Below, piece after piece: positions 43,759 to 53,865 of a stretch of DNA of 64,000 nt. The translations under genes and the position numbers were made by a program. The notes under the pieces were generated by a model. That model saw only the letters and a program-made list of their open reading frames with translations, was not told the origin of the DNA and did not search any database. This DNA comes from Ignavibacteria bacterium (lineage in GTDB: Bacteria; Bacteroidota; Ignavibacteria; OLB7): assembly GCA_020635205.1 (NCBI GenBank), contig JACKAE010000001.1, positions 620,001 through 684,000 of the forward strand, given 5' to 3'. How positions within the stretch are numbered: the stretch's first letter is position 1; each line of letters begins with the position of its first letter.

Positions 43759-46700
43759 CTAACGTCTTAGCACAATAGTACGCATTGCTGAGTAATCACC
43801 ATATTGGAGGCGGTAATAATATATACCGTTTGGTAGTTCGCTTAAGTCAATTGTCACTGTGTGATCCCCTGCAGTTAGGTAGCCATCCACAATGGATGCC
43901 ACTTCTGTTCCATCGACCCCGAACAACACAAGTTTTGTCTCTCCCTCGAAGGGGATAGTGAAATCGAGGGCAACGTGTGAGGTTGCCGGATTTGGTTTCC
44001 CTCCACTTAGCGAAGGAGGATCTCCTGCACTGTAGAAGAGGCGATGATTCAGCCCACAAATGTTATTGATCGAATAGGGCAGCATTGTCTCAACAGGGAG
44101 CACACACTCAATTGAATTTGCCTGCATTGCAATTCTGAACGTATCGATCGGTTGATTGCCGAGGAATCCGCGGAACGGAATGGAAGGGAACGTTGTTCCC
44201 TCAATCGGCAATGGGCTACCATTTGTTGGGCGAAGTGTTAACAATACAACGCCAGGGTCAACAAAATTTGGCTCCCCTACAAAGGTCCAATCAGAGGTTG
44301 GCTGTGTTGTTAACAGACTCCAACGCTCCTTGTCAAAGAGCGAAACGCGAGGATTATACGCAATCTTCAGCAATACTTCACTATGAAAAATTCCATGCCA
44401 GTGAGCGCTGTCCACAGTAACGTATAGATCGAACTTGTCGCCGTTGTCAACTTGAGGTGGAGCCGCCGATGTAATCCAGTATTCCTGTGGTTCTGAACTG
44501 ATAGTCATCGTCCGGCTGAAAGTCTCTCCCGGTAGTTCCTTGAAGCTCCAAGTGACGGTTGCTGTGGTAGTACCAACAAAGCTGTTGAAGTTAAAGTGAA
44601 CCTCAACTTCCAGTGGTATATCCCCTTCTGGAATTTGTGACCCGGTTCCCGGTGCGTTTAGTGTTGCAATCCCCTCAGGATTAATCAGTTGGACATTCTC
44701 CAGAGTAAGAGGAGCATTCCCTCGGTTGTAGAGGAAGATGCGACTTGTTCGGGAATCGCACGAGTAGATCAGCGAGGAGTCGTGTGCAAGTTCATCTGCC
44801 GGTATTGGCTGAACCCCGAATCCTTGCAGTAGATTTTCAATCTTTGGTTTTACGCGAGATGATGTCATTGCGTATATGCCAATAGCCCGATCACCAACCT
44901 GTAGCGGGGAGAAAAGAACATCGAGTGGGTACTCTTCGTTCGGACCGAGCGTAATCGAGGGAGGGATCTGTGTGAGCAGGGCAAAGTCGCCATCGTCTCC
45001 CCCCTCCAACCAAACACTGTCAATCTGGATTGCTCGGTTTGTTAAGTTGCGAATGCGGACAACGTATGGGTGCTGTGTGTTCACCCACTGCTTACCCCAG
45101 TCGTGTCCGTCGATCTCAGCTAAGAGTTGGTATCCAGCCCCCTTCAGTGAGTTCGTTGTTTCGAGACCATCCTTATTATTTGCCCCGATAAAGGAGTCGA
45201 ACGGTTTCTCTGCTGTCGGTGTGAAGCAGATTGGAACCCAGAGAGTTTCTCCCGGTGCTAAAGCGTATTCGAAGATCGAAGGGTCTTCTACGAAAACATC
45301 GTCGAGAATGGTCACTCCTGTCAGATAGGCGGTGTCGGTTCCCGTGTTTGTAATGGGAACAGAGTCGCACTTCGTATCTCCTACTTGTACATCACCGAAA
45401 TCGAAGCCACCGATTTCGATCTTCGGATACTTTACTTTCCCGATCAGGTTCCCAATGTTATTTCCACCAAAAGCATTGCTAATAAACTCAACCTTTCCGG
45501 TGAACGTGCGAAGCTCTTCAGGACTAAAGCAGATGATAATACAGGTGTCTTCTCCTGCTTCAAGGTAGAAGGGAAAAACATCGGGGAGACTTTTCGCTCC
45601 GAAACTATAAACTTGTCCGTCGTTCTTTGTGATTCTGATATCGTCGATTCGCAACTTTCCCTCACCCGGATTCGAAACGCAAAGCTCTAAACACTTCTCA
45701 GTTCCCTTGCGAATCGTTCCAAAGTCGAGATCGTGCGTCTGAATCAGCGGCACAGCCATCAAGGCTTTCAGAGGAATCCGATAGGATAAGCAGTTAACCC
45801 AGACAATGAGTGTGTCGTTGTAGACACCATTGTCATCTGCTTGGAAGGTGATGTTGAAATCTCTCTTCTCTCCAGGCGGAAGAAGTGACGGATCAACCGT
45901 ACCACCCCGACCCAGTCCATCAATTTTAAACTCTACACCACGAACCAGCTTAAGGCTGTCGATGTTGACCTCTCGATCCACATCAGAGTTGATAATCGAA
46001 ATTAGTTCACGACGGAGTTGGCCAATCTGTCCTTTCAGGATCAAAATCGAGTCACGTGTGAAGGTGGGGATAATAGCGCGAAGCTCAACTTCTATGGTAT
46101 CTACGTTGTTGAGATATCGTTGTGTGTTCGGATCCCAGACCCCACCGGCGTCCCGTGCAATCACTCGGGCTTTCCCCGGCTTTGTTGGGTCAATCAGTCG
46201 TACCCGAATCCTCGCCGTATCAAACGTTCCTGTGGCAGGCAGTGTTGTTGGGTCTCGCTCGATAACCTGCACATTCTCAGAACCATTTGGATCGAGGAAG
46301 AGACCGGTCAATCCCTTGTTAATACCTCCACTATCCGAGGCATAAATATCGTAGACCAACTCTCCACACGATGGGGTTGCCCAGAGGACTGGTGAGATGG
46401 TATCGTACACTTCTTTGAAGAGGCCAGCACCAACTGGCCAACCATAGGAATCGAATTCTCCAATACCGTAAACGTATCCCCCAAAGAGTGCTTTCCCTTG
46501 AATAGCGTATGCGGCATTATCTGGTAAGCGAAGCGTTAGCCAAACAAATTTTGTTTCGAGACTTGGAACTTTTCCTTGCGCAACGATGCGAGGATCGTTA
46601 GCTAAAGGAGAGCCGTTGATTAAGAGAGAATTGAAGTTCGCGATTTCGCTGACGATGGTGACGAAGTGCTGATCGAACTGCCGTTGTGATCCTCCGGGAG

Positions 46701-47913
46701 GGAAATTCGGAAGGGTTTGAAAGACAGCTGCGTTTGCGAACTGTTCTTCCGGGGTAACCACGACCATATAAGGGTCAAAACTACTGTTGCCAGTTGGGTC
46801 GGTTGCGGTTGACTGTGAATAATGAGCGACCAGTACAGGTTGACTCGTTTCAATGACAGTTACCTGACGTTCCTGAATGGGGATTTCCTGAAACCCTCCT
46901 TCACCTGAAATTCTATAGCGCAGTTTTCCACCAGAAGTTGTGACATCAACATCAGTTGTACCCGGCAGAGCACTTATTACCCGAACAATATCACCTCCTG
47001 AGCGGCCTCCATATGGGACTACAATGTGTCGTTTGCCAAGAGATCCTACAGGGGGTAACATTTCAATCAGATGATCTTTCGATTCATATCGGAAAGGAAT
47101 TGCTGTTCGCTGGTGGCCGCTGAGCATCCCAACAGGCTTGTCGGTTGTGATGAGTGAGCCAGTCAAATCTGTGCCTCCTCGAATTACCCCTCCATCTTGA
47201 ATCTGCCACATCTCTCCTTTGTTCAAAACTCGTTGCATCGGTTCTCCAGGTAGAGCACCAGAGAGAGTAACATCCTGAGGAATCACCGTGACTGTTGTTC
47301 TGTCTTCGGAAGCAATGATAGCAAACTCACCATGTCGAATTGCCTCGTCACACGGATCAAGAACTGGATTGCCGAAGAAATCAAAGCCTATGGTATCAGG
47401 GAGGTAATGGTCACTATAGAAGTTTGCGGTAACGTACTGGGTTCCCCACGAACTAATGGGAAGAGCTAAGTATCCATCCGAGGTATGAATTTTACTGCTG
47501 AAGCAATAAACGTTAATAGGGTCTGCTGAGGTAATGTCAACTGTCTGATTACAGACTCTCTCTCCAACACATTCATACTGGGCGTTGTCAAAAGAAAGTG
47601 TTCGGATTATTCCGGGTTGGAGGAGGTATTGATTCTTTGTCCCATTGGGAAGTGTAACTGTGACATCTGTCTTAAATCGGGATGCAATTGTTATTGTTTG
47701 CCTAGGAGAAACTCTATTTAAGGAAAAACAACTGCCTGACAGTTCATTCTGCATAAACCCCACAATAAAGTGGGTTCCCTCGGCATTTGCTCCCTGTACT
47801 GTTGGGAGACTTCCCATCTTCTCTGGGTCTCCACTCCCCTGTCCAAACAAGCCGACAGTGAGTAGAAGTACAAGCAAAGTTGTTGAGCAAAGAAGTAACG
47901 CAATCCGTTTCAT
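43759..47913 (-). CDS. Giant secreted protein: IgGFc-binding-like N-domain, Ig-like repeats, T9SS tail
   Basis: The 1384-residue exported protein has a signal peptide (to about residue 25). Residues about 43-500 match the IgGFc-binding-like N-terminal domain (GTHFIVGFMQNE, YCFSSKIHTSDGYLALPISSWGT). The middle (about 610-1130) contains several HYDIN/ASPM-type Ig-like repeats, with recurring 'FGDVQVGDT-C' and 'GTIRKGTEKCLELCVSNPG' type elements. A beta-sandwich of about 130 residues follows. The last ~80 residues form a type A T9SS sorting domain (GGKPNPATSHVALDF to AMRTIVLRR). It is a likely adhesin or matrix protein carried by type IX secretion. The ligand is unknown. Confidence 0.85.
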   Translation of the reverse strand: MKRIALLLCSTTLLVLLLTVGLFGQGSGDPEKMGSLPTVQGANAEGTHFIVGFMQNELSGSCFSLNRVSPRQTITIASRFKTDVTVTLPNGTKNQYLLQPGIIRTLSFDNAQYECVGERVCNQTVDITSADPINVYCFSSKIHTSDGYLALPISSWGTQYVTANFYSDHYLPDTIGFDFFGNPVLDPCDEAIRHGEFAIIASEDRTTVTVIPQDVTLSGALPGEPMQRVLNKGEMWQIQDGGVIRGGTDLTGSLITTDKPVGMLSGHQRTAIPFRYESKDHLIEMLPPVGSLGKRHIVVPYGGRSGGDIVRVISALPGTTDVDVTTSGGKLRYRISGEGGFQEIPIQERQVTVIETSQPVLVAHYSQSTATDPTGNSSFDPYMVVVTPEEQFANAAVFQTLPNFPPGGSQRQFDQHFVTIVSEIANFNSLLINGSPLANDPRIVAQGKVPSLETKFVWLTLRLPDNAAYAIQGKALFGGYVYGIGEFDSYGWPVGAGLFKEVYDTISPVLWATPSCGELVYDIYASDSGGINKGLTGLFLDPNGSENVQVIERDPTTLPATGTFDTARIRVRLIDPTKPGKARVIARDAGGVWDPNTQRYLNNVDTIEVELRAIIPTFTRDSILILKGQIGQLRRELISIINSDVDREVNIDSLKLVRGVEFKIDGLGRGGTVDPSLLPPGEKRDFNITFQADDNGVYNDTLIVWVNCLSYRIPLKALMAVPLIQTHDLDFGTIRKGTEKCLELCVSNPGEGKLRIDDIRITKNDGQVYSFGAKSLPDVFPFYLEAGEDTCIIICFSPEELRTFTGKVEFISNAFGGNNIGNLIGKVKYPKIEIGGFDFGDVQVGDTKCDSVPITNTGTDTAYLTGVTILDDVFVEDPSIFEYALAPGETLWVPICFTPTAEKPFDSFIGANNKDGLETTNSLKGAGYQLLAEIDGHDWGKQWVNTQHPYVVRIRNLTNRAIQIDSVWLEGGDDGDFALLTQIPPSITLGPNEEYPLDVLFSPLQVGDRAIGIYAMTSSRVKPKIENLLQGFGVQPIPADELAHDSSLIYSCDSRTSRIFLYNRGNAPLTLENVQLINPEGIATLNAPGTGSQIPEGDIPLEVEVHFNFNSFVGTTTATVTWSFKELPGETFSRTMTISSEPQEYWITSAAPPQVDNGDKFDLYVTVDSAHWHGIFHSEVLLKIAYNPRVSLFDKERWSLLTTQPTSDWTFVGEPNFVDPGVVLLTLRPTNGSPLPIEGTTFPSIPFRGFLGNQPIDTFRIAMQANSIECVLPVETMLPYSINNICGLNHRLFYSAGDPPSLSGGKPNPATSHVALDFTIPFEGETKLVLFGVDGTEVASIVDGYLTAGDHTVTIDLSELPNGIYYYRLQYGDYSAMRTIVLRR

Positions 47914-48366
47914 AGGCCTTTTCTCCGGGTTTCAATAGGCAACGCCGTACCAGATCATTAGGAAGGGACGATCACACATCACTCACACTTGACATCAACA
48001 GGCTTGAAGGGAAAGAGCCTGAATCTCAACGAGACGTAACACAGAATATACGGAACATACAATGAGATACAAGGGTTCCTGACGATTTCATTAAGGGAAT
48101 CTTTCGAGGGGAGAGAGAAGACCCTTAACTCCATTTGTTTGTTGCGTGAGGTAAGGAAAAAAGTGAAGTGTAGAAAGAAAAACTTCCCTTCTTCAACAAG
48201 AAGAAGAGAAGTGTTGATAACCAAAAGAAGACCGTAAGCATTACGGCTAATCCCAAGTACGTGCAGATGTGAGAAGGTAGGTTCCTACTCTTTTGCTTTT
48301 GCCTGAAGATGGGGCAGGGGAACAATGGAAGCTAACCCGCACATCTCTTCCAAATTGGATTTGGTA
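47914..48366. other. 453-base intergenic region, no gene seen
   Basis: This region separates the giant T9SS cargo from the OmpA-domain gene, both on the minus strand. Open frames here lack coding character. It probably holds the promoter of the giant gene and the 3' end of the OmpA-gene transcript, but I see no clear terminator or operator. Confidence 0.6.
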
Positions 48367-48816
48367 TTACTCTCCCTTAAAAGGGGTCTCCACAACAATC
48401 TGCACAGTTCGGTTGTAGAACCGTCCTTCGGGGAGATCGTTCGAATAGAGAGGTTGAGTCTCCCCTACCCCTTCCATTTCGATTGATGCAATAGTGCTAT
48501 CGGCAACGTTGAGTTTGATACCCCTGTAGATTGTTGTGGCTCGGAGCTGAGAAAGGTGTTGGTTCCGATCTTCTAAACCGAGGATATCAGTGTAGCCGGT
48601 AATCTTGATCTGTGCCCCAGAATCAATGCTGTTGTAGACGTAGGTGCGTAGGATGCTATCGTTCAAAGCTCCTGCACCATGGTCATCAAAATTGAAGAGG
48701 ATGAGCGTATAGCGGTCGATAGTTCTGCCCGGCATTCGTTGCTGAGCGAAGCCAACCTCGCTGCTGACAATGATGCTAATAAGCGAGAGGACAATAAGGA
48801 TACTTGAAGACTTCAT
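48367..48816 (-). CDS. Stand-alone OmpA-like domain protein, derived from neighbour's C-terminus
   Basis: The 149-residue product begins MKSSSILIVLSLISIIVSS, a signal peptide. The mature part resembles the C-terminal ~120 residues of the 49031-51568 product closely, including GAQIKITGYTDILGLEDRN and GEGETQPLYSNDLPEGRFYN-type blocks (exact form GVGETQPLYSNDLPEG). This is an OmpA-type peptidoglycan-associating domain. A longer reading to 48978 would add 54 residues without similarity and is rejected. It is probably a partial duplicate of the adjacent gene that gained its own signal and terminator. Confidence 0.85.
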   Translation of the reverse strand: MKSSSILIVLSLISIIVSSEVGFAQQRMPGRTIDRYTLILFNFDDHGAGALNDSILRTYVYNSIDSGAQIKITGYTDILGLEDRNQHLSQLRATTIYRGIKLNVADSTIASIEMEGVGETQPLYSNDLPEGRFYNRTVQIVVETPFKGE

Positions 48817-48889
48817 AGTGAATCTCCTAAAGCGTTGTGTGTGGTTGTGGGAATTAACAGGAAAGAGAACTGTCGGGAGGAAAACAGAA

Positions 48890-48922
48890 CGCGCCCGTTC
48901 CCGCATAAAGGGAACGGGCGCG
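48890..48922 (-). terminator. Perfect GC-rich hairpin terminator
   Basis: CGCGCCCGTTCCC at 48890-48902 pairs perfectly with GGGAACGGGCGCG at 48910-48922. On the minus strand TTCTGTTTT follows. It lies between the PD40-OmpA gene and the stand-alone OmpA gene. Confidence 0.75.
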
Positions 48923-48990
48923 ACCTGATTGCTTATGTTGTAAAGCGTTCGTTTCGGTGGACGTTGTAGTCCACACATAAGGTCTGCGAT

Positions 48991-49023
48991 ATCCCCAGCC
49001 CTCTGAAAAGGAGGGCTGAGGAT
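48991..49023 (-). terminator. Hairpin directly after the PD40-OmpA gene
   Basis: ATCCCCAGCCCTC at 48991-49003 pairs with GAGGGCTGAGGAT at 49011-49023 with one mismatch. It begins seven bases past the gene stop and has no T-run, so it may be an RNA 3' end stabiliser or a weak terminator upstream of the stronger hairpin. Confidence 0.55.
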
Positions 49024-49030
49024 TTAATTC

Positions 49031-51568
49031 TCAGCTACCCCCAGTAGGTGTTTCGATAACGATCTGCACCGTACGGTTGTAGAAACGTCCTTCTGGAAGA
49101 TCGTTCGAGAAGAGTGGTTGGGTTTCACCAACACCTTCAGTTGTTAGCGATCCAATCTTGCTGGAAGAAACGTTCTTCTTGATGCCCTTATCAACCGTTC
49201 CAGCACGAGCCTGCGAGAGCTTCAGGTTACGGTCTTCCAGACCAACAACGTCTGTATACCCGGTCACCTTGATCTGTGCTCCCTGACGAATGTCATCGTA
49301 AACATAGGTCTTCAAGATTCGTGCGTTCAGAGGTCCCTCTTCGTTACTATCGAACTTAAAGAGCACGAGGGAGTAACGGTCGATGGTTTTATCGATAAGG
49401 CGTTCGGAGCGCTTCACTTCGTTTGTGATGATTGTCACCGGAATCTCTACCTCGTTCGAGCGGCACTCTCTTCCGTCCTGACTGTAGACCACCATTTGCG
49501 CTGTGTATGGTGTCTCGTCGTTGGCGACCCCCAGTTCAGGATCGGCATTCTTGTACCAGTTATACTCTGGCGATGTCGGATCGGTTGTGCCGATATTCTT
49601 CATCGTGTGCCAGTCGTTGTCCCCCTTGCGGCGAATCTCGATCTCACGACGAGCTACAAGCTGGTCGGCAATACCATTCTTCATCTGGAAGGTCATGCTC
49701 TCTGGCGAGTGGAATCGACGAATTTCTTTAACGAAGATCGGACGCATAATCTCCCAGTCTTCGCTTCGGATCTCGGCACGACGGTTTTCGATGAGACCGA
49801 GTGGATCTGTCGGAGTCGATCTCTCAGGTGGAAAACCATTCTTAGGATCTCTATTGATCGGAACTAACTGGATGCGGCTCGGATCAATCTGCCAGATTTC
49901 CGTTAAGTACTTGAACACAACTTCACGGCGTTTTTCGGAAATCGCTAAATCTTCGCCAGCCTGTCCTTCCGGTGCTCTCGGTCCAGTTGAGTTAAATCCA
50001 CCTAACGTAATCTTGGTGTTTGGGTACTCTCTCATGCGGAATCCGATAATGTTCAGCACGTGATAGTACTTCTGGAGAGTACCACCCGGAATGGTTGTGT
50101 CCGTGAATCCGCGTGTTTGGTCTGGAGACTTAAAGAGCTTGTAGCGATTTGGAATGGTAGCACTTGCTGAGTCGAAGAAGACATACGTGAGAAGAGGATA
50201 AATTTCCTTCACGAGAATTTCCTCGATCACCAATCCTTTGAAGTTGCGGTACTTTGCTGGTGCAGAAGCTGGAAGACTTGCAATGTAGTCTGACTGCGGA
50301 GCCGTCCACGCAAGTTCTGGTGTTTCTCCTAACGGGAAGTCGCGACGAATTTCACGATACTCCCGCGAGGCTGGTACATCAATCTTTGTCTCAATGTCGC
50401 CGTAACCCGGCACATTTCCAGCCACGGCAATAGTGAATGCCTCATCTTGATCAACATCCATCACAAAAGAATATTCTCCTGTTGAGGAGTTTGTCTTTGC
50501 AGTGTGAACAACTTCACCTGTTGTTGTATTAGTAAAGGAAAGCTCACCCGGCAAGTTCCCATCGGTACAGACATCGTAGATGCGTCCGGCAATCAAAACC
50601 GTAACGGTGCGAGGTGGGAGAAGCCCCATGTAAATGTCGAGAGTTCCCTCGTTGCCAACGTCCTTCCGCTCCGATGCGAAGTAGACAACGTCGCCAGCCG
50701 CAGGTAGCGTAATGAAGCGCTCATCTTCTGATGTGTTGAAGGGCTTACCCAGATTCTCTGGTTGGCTCCACGTACCATCATCTTGCATACGGCAGACGAA
50801 GAAGTCGAGCTTACCAAAACCACCATGTCCGGCTGAAGCAAAGTAGAGTACCTTGCCACCGGGGAAGATGAATGGACTGTCCTCACGCTTCTTGGTGTTG
50901 ATAGGTGCTCCCATGTTGACTGGCTCGGACCAACGTCCGTCTGACTGAAGGCGTGAGATATAGATATCTGCGTCATCTGATCCCCCCATTGCTCCGGGAC
51001 GGTTCGAGATGAAGTAGAGCGTCTTGCCATCGGAGGAGATCGAAGGTTGTGAATCCCAGTCCGAGGAGTTAATCTCTCGCAAGTTTCGGACATTGATCCA
51101 CTCTGTGCCATCAAGCTCTGCTTCGTAGATGTCGCAGTCGCCGAGACCATCCTCTCTATTACATGCAGTGAAGTAGATTACCTGTCCGTCAGCGGAGATC
51201 GATGCAACACCTTCGTTCAGCGTGGTGTTGACCGGTGCTCCCAGATTGACTGGTGATGTGAAGATGGTATCGAGACGATTATCTTTTGTCGATACCCAGA
51301 AATCGTGGCCGCCGACACTACCTGGAGCATTCCGATTCGATACGAAATAGAGTGTCTTACCATCGGCCGTAATCGTTGGCGCGTATTCGAGATCGGGCGT
51401 GTTTACAACCTGGCCAAGATTGCGGATGATGAATTCCTCCATGTTTTCCTCTCCTCCGCCTCCAGTATGCCCTCCATCTGGTGGCTGGGCAACGAGAGGG
51501 GTAAGACTTACCCCTAAGAGGAGCGCCGCAAATGCGGCAAAGAGCGTGGTGTGGAGTTTTCCCTTCAT
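49031..51568 (-). CDS. Exported PD40-propeller/OmpA-domain protein
   Basis: The 845-residue protein has a signal peptide ending at LTPLVAQ (about 28). Residues about 55-325 form a PD40/TolB-type propeller (TADGKTLYFVSNRNAPGSVG; SSDGKTLYFISNRPGAMGG; FPGGKVLYFASAGHGG). A carboxypeptidase-regulatory-like sandwich follows (about 335-420). The rest holds two OmpA-type regions, one about 470-600 (GGFNSTG-RAPEGQAGEDLA) and a last one at about 725-845 (GYTDVVGLEDRNLKLSQ). The layout resembles PorE-like T9SS/cell-wall linkers, without the lipoprotein signal. The propeller closely matches that of the upstream 51769-53727 product. Confidence 0.85.
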   Translation of the reverse strand: MKGKLHTTLFAAFAALLLGVSLTPLVAQPPDGGHTGGGGEENMEEFIIRNLGQVVNTPDLEYAPTITADGKTLYFVSNRNAPGSVGGHDFWVSTKDNRLDTIFTSPVNLGAPVNTTLNEGVASISADGQVIYFTACNREDGLGDCDIYEAELDGTEWINVRNLREINSSDWDSQPSISSDGKTLYFISNRPGAMGGSDDADIYISRLQSDGRWSEPVNMGAPINTKKREDSPFIFPGGKVLYFASAGHGGFGKLDFFVCRMQDDGTWSQPENLGKPFNTSEDERFITLPAAGDVVYFASERKDVGNEGTLDIYMGLLPPRTVTVLIAGRIYDVCTDGNLPGELSFTNTTTGEVVHTAKTNSSTGEYSFVMDVDQDEAFTIAVAGNVPGYGDIETKIDVPASREYREIRRDFPLGETPELAWTAPQSDYIASLPASAPAKYRNFKGLVIEEILVKEIYPLLTYVFFDSASATIPNRYKLFKSPDQTRGFTDTTIPGGTLQKYYHVLNIIGFRMREYPNTKITLGGFNSTGPRAPEGQAGEDLAISEKRREVVFKYLTEIWQIDPSRIQLVPINRDPKNGFPPERSTPTDPLGLIENRRAEIRSEDWEIMRPIFVKEIRRFHSPESMTFQMKNGIADQLVARREIEIRRKGDNDWHTMKNIGTTDPTSPEYNWYKNADPELGVANDETPYTAQMVVYSQDGRECRSNEVEIPVTIITNEVKRSERLIDKTIDRYSLVLFKFDSNEEGPLNARILKTYVYDDIRQGAQIKVTGYTDVVGLEDRNLKLSQARAGTVDKGIKKNVSSSKIGSLTTEGVGETQPLFSNDLPEGRFYNRTVQIVIETPTGGS

Positions 51569-51768
51569 TGTTCAGTCTGCTCCTTTTTGTGTGTGTAAAG
51601 AGTCGCTGTTTATGCGATAAACAATTGTTGATTCGATTGTGGATAATCCTTGGGATGTGAGGCGCAATTCTTCAATGGGGGCTGAATATAGCAGAGTTAA
51701 TTTGAATTCGTAACACCGGATCACAAAAAGTTCTTTCATTTAGGTAGAAATGTTTGTTCTGAACTAGC

Positions 51769-53727
51769 TTATTGAGTTCCAGTTTCTTTTCTGTTAGGCA
51801 AGTGAATGACACCCGAATATTTGCCGATACGAGCCAGATACAATCCTTCGGGAGCACTATCAAGGTGGAAGTCTTTTTGTTCTCCTCCCCTCATATCTTC
51901 TCGCACAAGAATATTCCCCCAAGCATCTAAGATTGTCAGTTCCCCTCCCTCGGTGGGTGCAGATATTGTAAACTCACGCCCTTGGCCAGGTGAAGAGATT
52001 AAAAGTCTCGGTATAGTTGGTGTATCCATAGGAATTTGGCGTAAATCTTTTTCAGAGGTGTTCAGGAAGAGATCGCATCGGTACTCGCGATAGGTGTTGG
52101 TTGGCTCGATTGTGATGCGAGCACGAAATTCGCCGAGCAAGTTGTTGTACCCGTAAATATCAATTGAGCGTTGTGCTGTATTCTTACCGAGAACTAACGA
52201 GAACTCCTCGCTGACATCGTTTGTGCTGACATACGAGATAATCTCACCATTCTCGGCGTTCACGAAAAGAAGGTCGGCAGGGTTAGGACGTTTTGTCTCG
52301 CCATTCAATACGCTACCAGTAATGATAATCGACGTAGAACGAGCCTCCTTCTGAGCCATGTAGAGGTCCAGGTTGTTCTTGCCAGTAGACTTTGTAAAGT
52401 ACATCACGTCTTCAGCCGCCGTGATCGTGATAAAGCGCTCATCTTCAGGTGAATTGAACTCCGCTCCAAGGTTCACAGGTGGCAGCCACTTTTTATCCTC
52501 TGAAAGTTCAGAGACAAAAAAATCAAGTCCGCCATATCCTTTGTGTCCAGCCGAACTGAAGTAGAGTGCATTACCCGACGGAACTATAAATGGACTGTCT
52601 TCGAATTTGGGTGTGTTCACGGGGGCTCCAAGGTTCTCAGGACGAGACCACGTTCCGTCAGCTTGTTTATAGGAGAAGTAGATATCGGTGTCTTCACTTC
52701 CCCCGAGAGCACCGGGACGATTCGAAACGAAGAAGAGAGAGCGGCCATCGGCTGAGATTGTTGGTTGTGACTCCCAGTCTTTCGTGTTGATCTCGTTGAC
52801 GTTCCTAATTTTTACCCACCCAGTTTCTTCCAGCCGTGCTTCGTATATATCGCAATCGCCTAAACCGTCGGGACGGTTACATGCAGTGAAATACATTGTC
52901 TGTCCATCGGCCGAAATTGTTCCTCCCCCCTCGTTTTGCGAAGTGTTGATGCTGCTTCCTAAGTTACTCGGAGGGGTAAACTCGAGTTGGTCTCGACTCT
53001 GCTTTGTTGCCATCCAGAAGTCGTGTCCGCCAAATCCTGGTTCCCGACCCGATATGAAATAGAGAGTTCTTCCGTCGGGAGTAATCATTGGGTTATAGTC
53101 GTTAGAGGAAGAGTTCACCGAGCTTAGCTTGGTGATAATTACCTTCTCCTGTACACCACCGTTTCCGGTTTCTTGGAGAGGGTTAAGCTGTGATTGCGCT
53201 TGGATATATCCAAGTTGAGCGATCTCTAATTCGGCAGAAGTTGATCCATTAGCAGTGGCTGTTATAAGAGGATCTGGAGTGTGGGTACTCTCTGGTTGCT
53301 TTGTATCCGAAGTCGAAACTATTGCGTTGGTATCATAAGAGAGAGATTTTCTTAAAGAAACAGAAGCCTTAATTGGGGTAGAAGGTTTCTCTCCCTTTTG
53401 TTTTGTAGGGGTAGTGTTTTTGGGGAGGAGTTGTGTGGCAGTGAGTGGCGTTCCCTTCACCTCTGCACGTGCAAGGAGTTGAGGAGGAGTCGTGACGGCT
53501 GAAGTAGGTACTGAAGGTTCTTGATTCTCCGTGATTACGAAGAGGAGAGCAAGTACGAGCGAGCTTACCAGAACAGTGCCGATAACTCCTTGCACCCGTT
53601 TCTCTCTCGGTTGTTTCAACGTTGGAGCTTTGGTCAATAGCTCCGCAGCTTGGTCAGGCGAGATCAGAGAAGGTTGCTGACGTGCCTGCTCAAAGTACTG
53701 GTTCAGGATGTCCTTCTGGTTCTTCAT
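51769..53727 (-). CDS. Single-pass membrane PD40 propeller protein, putative anti-sigma factor
   Basis: The gene follows an ECF sigma gene by 138 bases. Residues 1-45 are predicted cytoplasmic (with YFEQARQQPSLISPDQAAELL), and one membrane helix spans about 46-67 (VIGTVLVSSLVLALLFVI). A low-complexity Thr/Ser/Pro linker follows (about 70-200). Outside is a PD40 propeller (about 210-460, SADGQTMYFTACNRPDGLG; SADGRSLFFVSNRPGALGG) nearly matching that of 49031-51568, then a regulatory-like sandwich and a C-terminal beta domain resembling a T9SS sorting domain (ILDAWGNILVREDMRGGEQ to APEGLYLARIG). Such a tail on a membrane-anchored protein is unusual. The anti-sigma role is inferred from position and topology. 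Confidence 0.7.
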   Translation of the reverse strand: MKNQKDILNQYFEQARQQPSLISPDQAAELLTKAPTLKQPREKRVQGVIGTVLVSSLVLALLFVITENQEPSVPTSAVTTPPQLLARAEVKGTPLTATQLLPKNTTPTKQKGEKPSTPIKASVSLRKSLSYDTNAIVSTSDTKQPESTHTPDPLITATANGSTSAELEIAQLGYIQAQSQLNPLQETGNGGVQEKVIITKLSSVNSSSNDYNPMITPDGRTLYFISGREPGFGGHDFWMATKQSRDQLEFTPPSNLGSSINTSQNEGGGTISADGQTMYFTACNRPDGLGDCDIYEARLEETGWVKIRNVNEINTKDWESQPTISADGRSLFFVSNRPGALGGSEDTDIYFSYKQADGTWSRPENLGAPVNTPKFEDSPFIVPSGNALYFSSAGHKGYGGLDFFVSELSEDKKWLPPVNLGAEFNSPEDERFITITAAEDVMYFTKSTGKNNLDLYMAQKEARSTSIIITGSVLNGETKRPNPADLLFVNAENGEIISYVSTNDVSEEFSLVLGKNTAQRSIDIYGYNNLLGEFRARITIEPTNTYREYRCDLFLNTSEKDLRQIPMDTPTIPRLLISSPGQGREFTISAPTEGGELTILDAWGNILVREDMRGGEQKDFHLDSAPEGLYLARIGKYSGVIHLPNRKETGTQ

Positions 53728-53865
53728 AATAGCTTAGTTACGCTGTAGCATATTTGGTACAACTCCGATCCCCTAATAACAAACAGCAGATTCCAAAGCC
53801 TTTCCACAAGGTGTATTCCACCTGTCGATTGGCTGGAGCAGTCGTTGTAGTTATCCGACGATAGT

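Noticed and set aside
47979..48224. 81-residue hydrophobic frame on the minus strand
   Set aside because: Codon use and sequence look random; no ribosome site or conserved motif.
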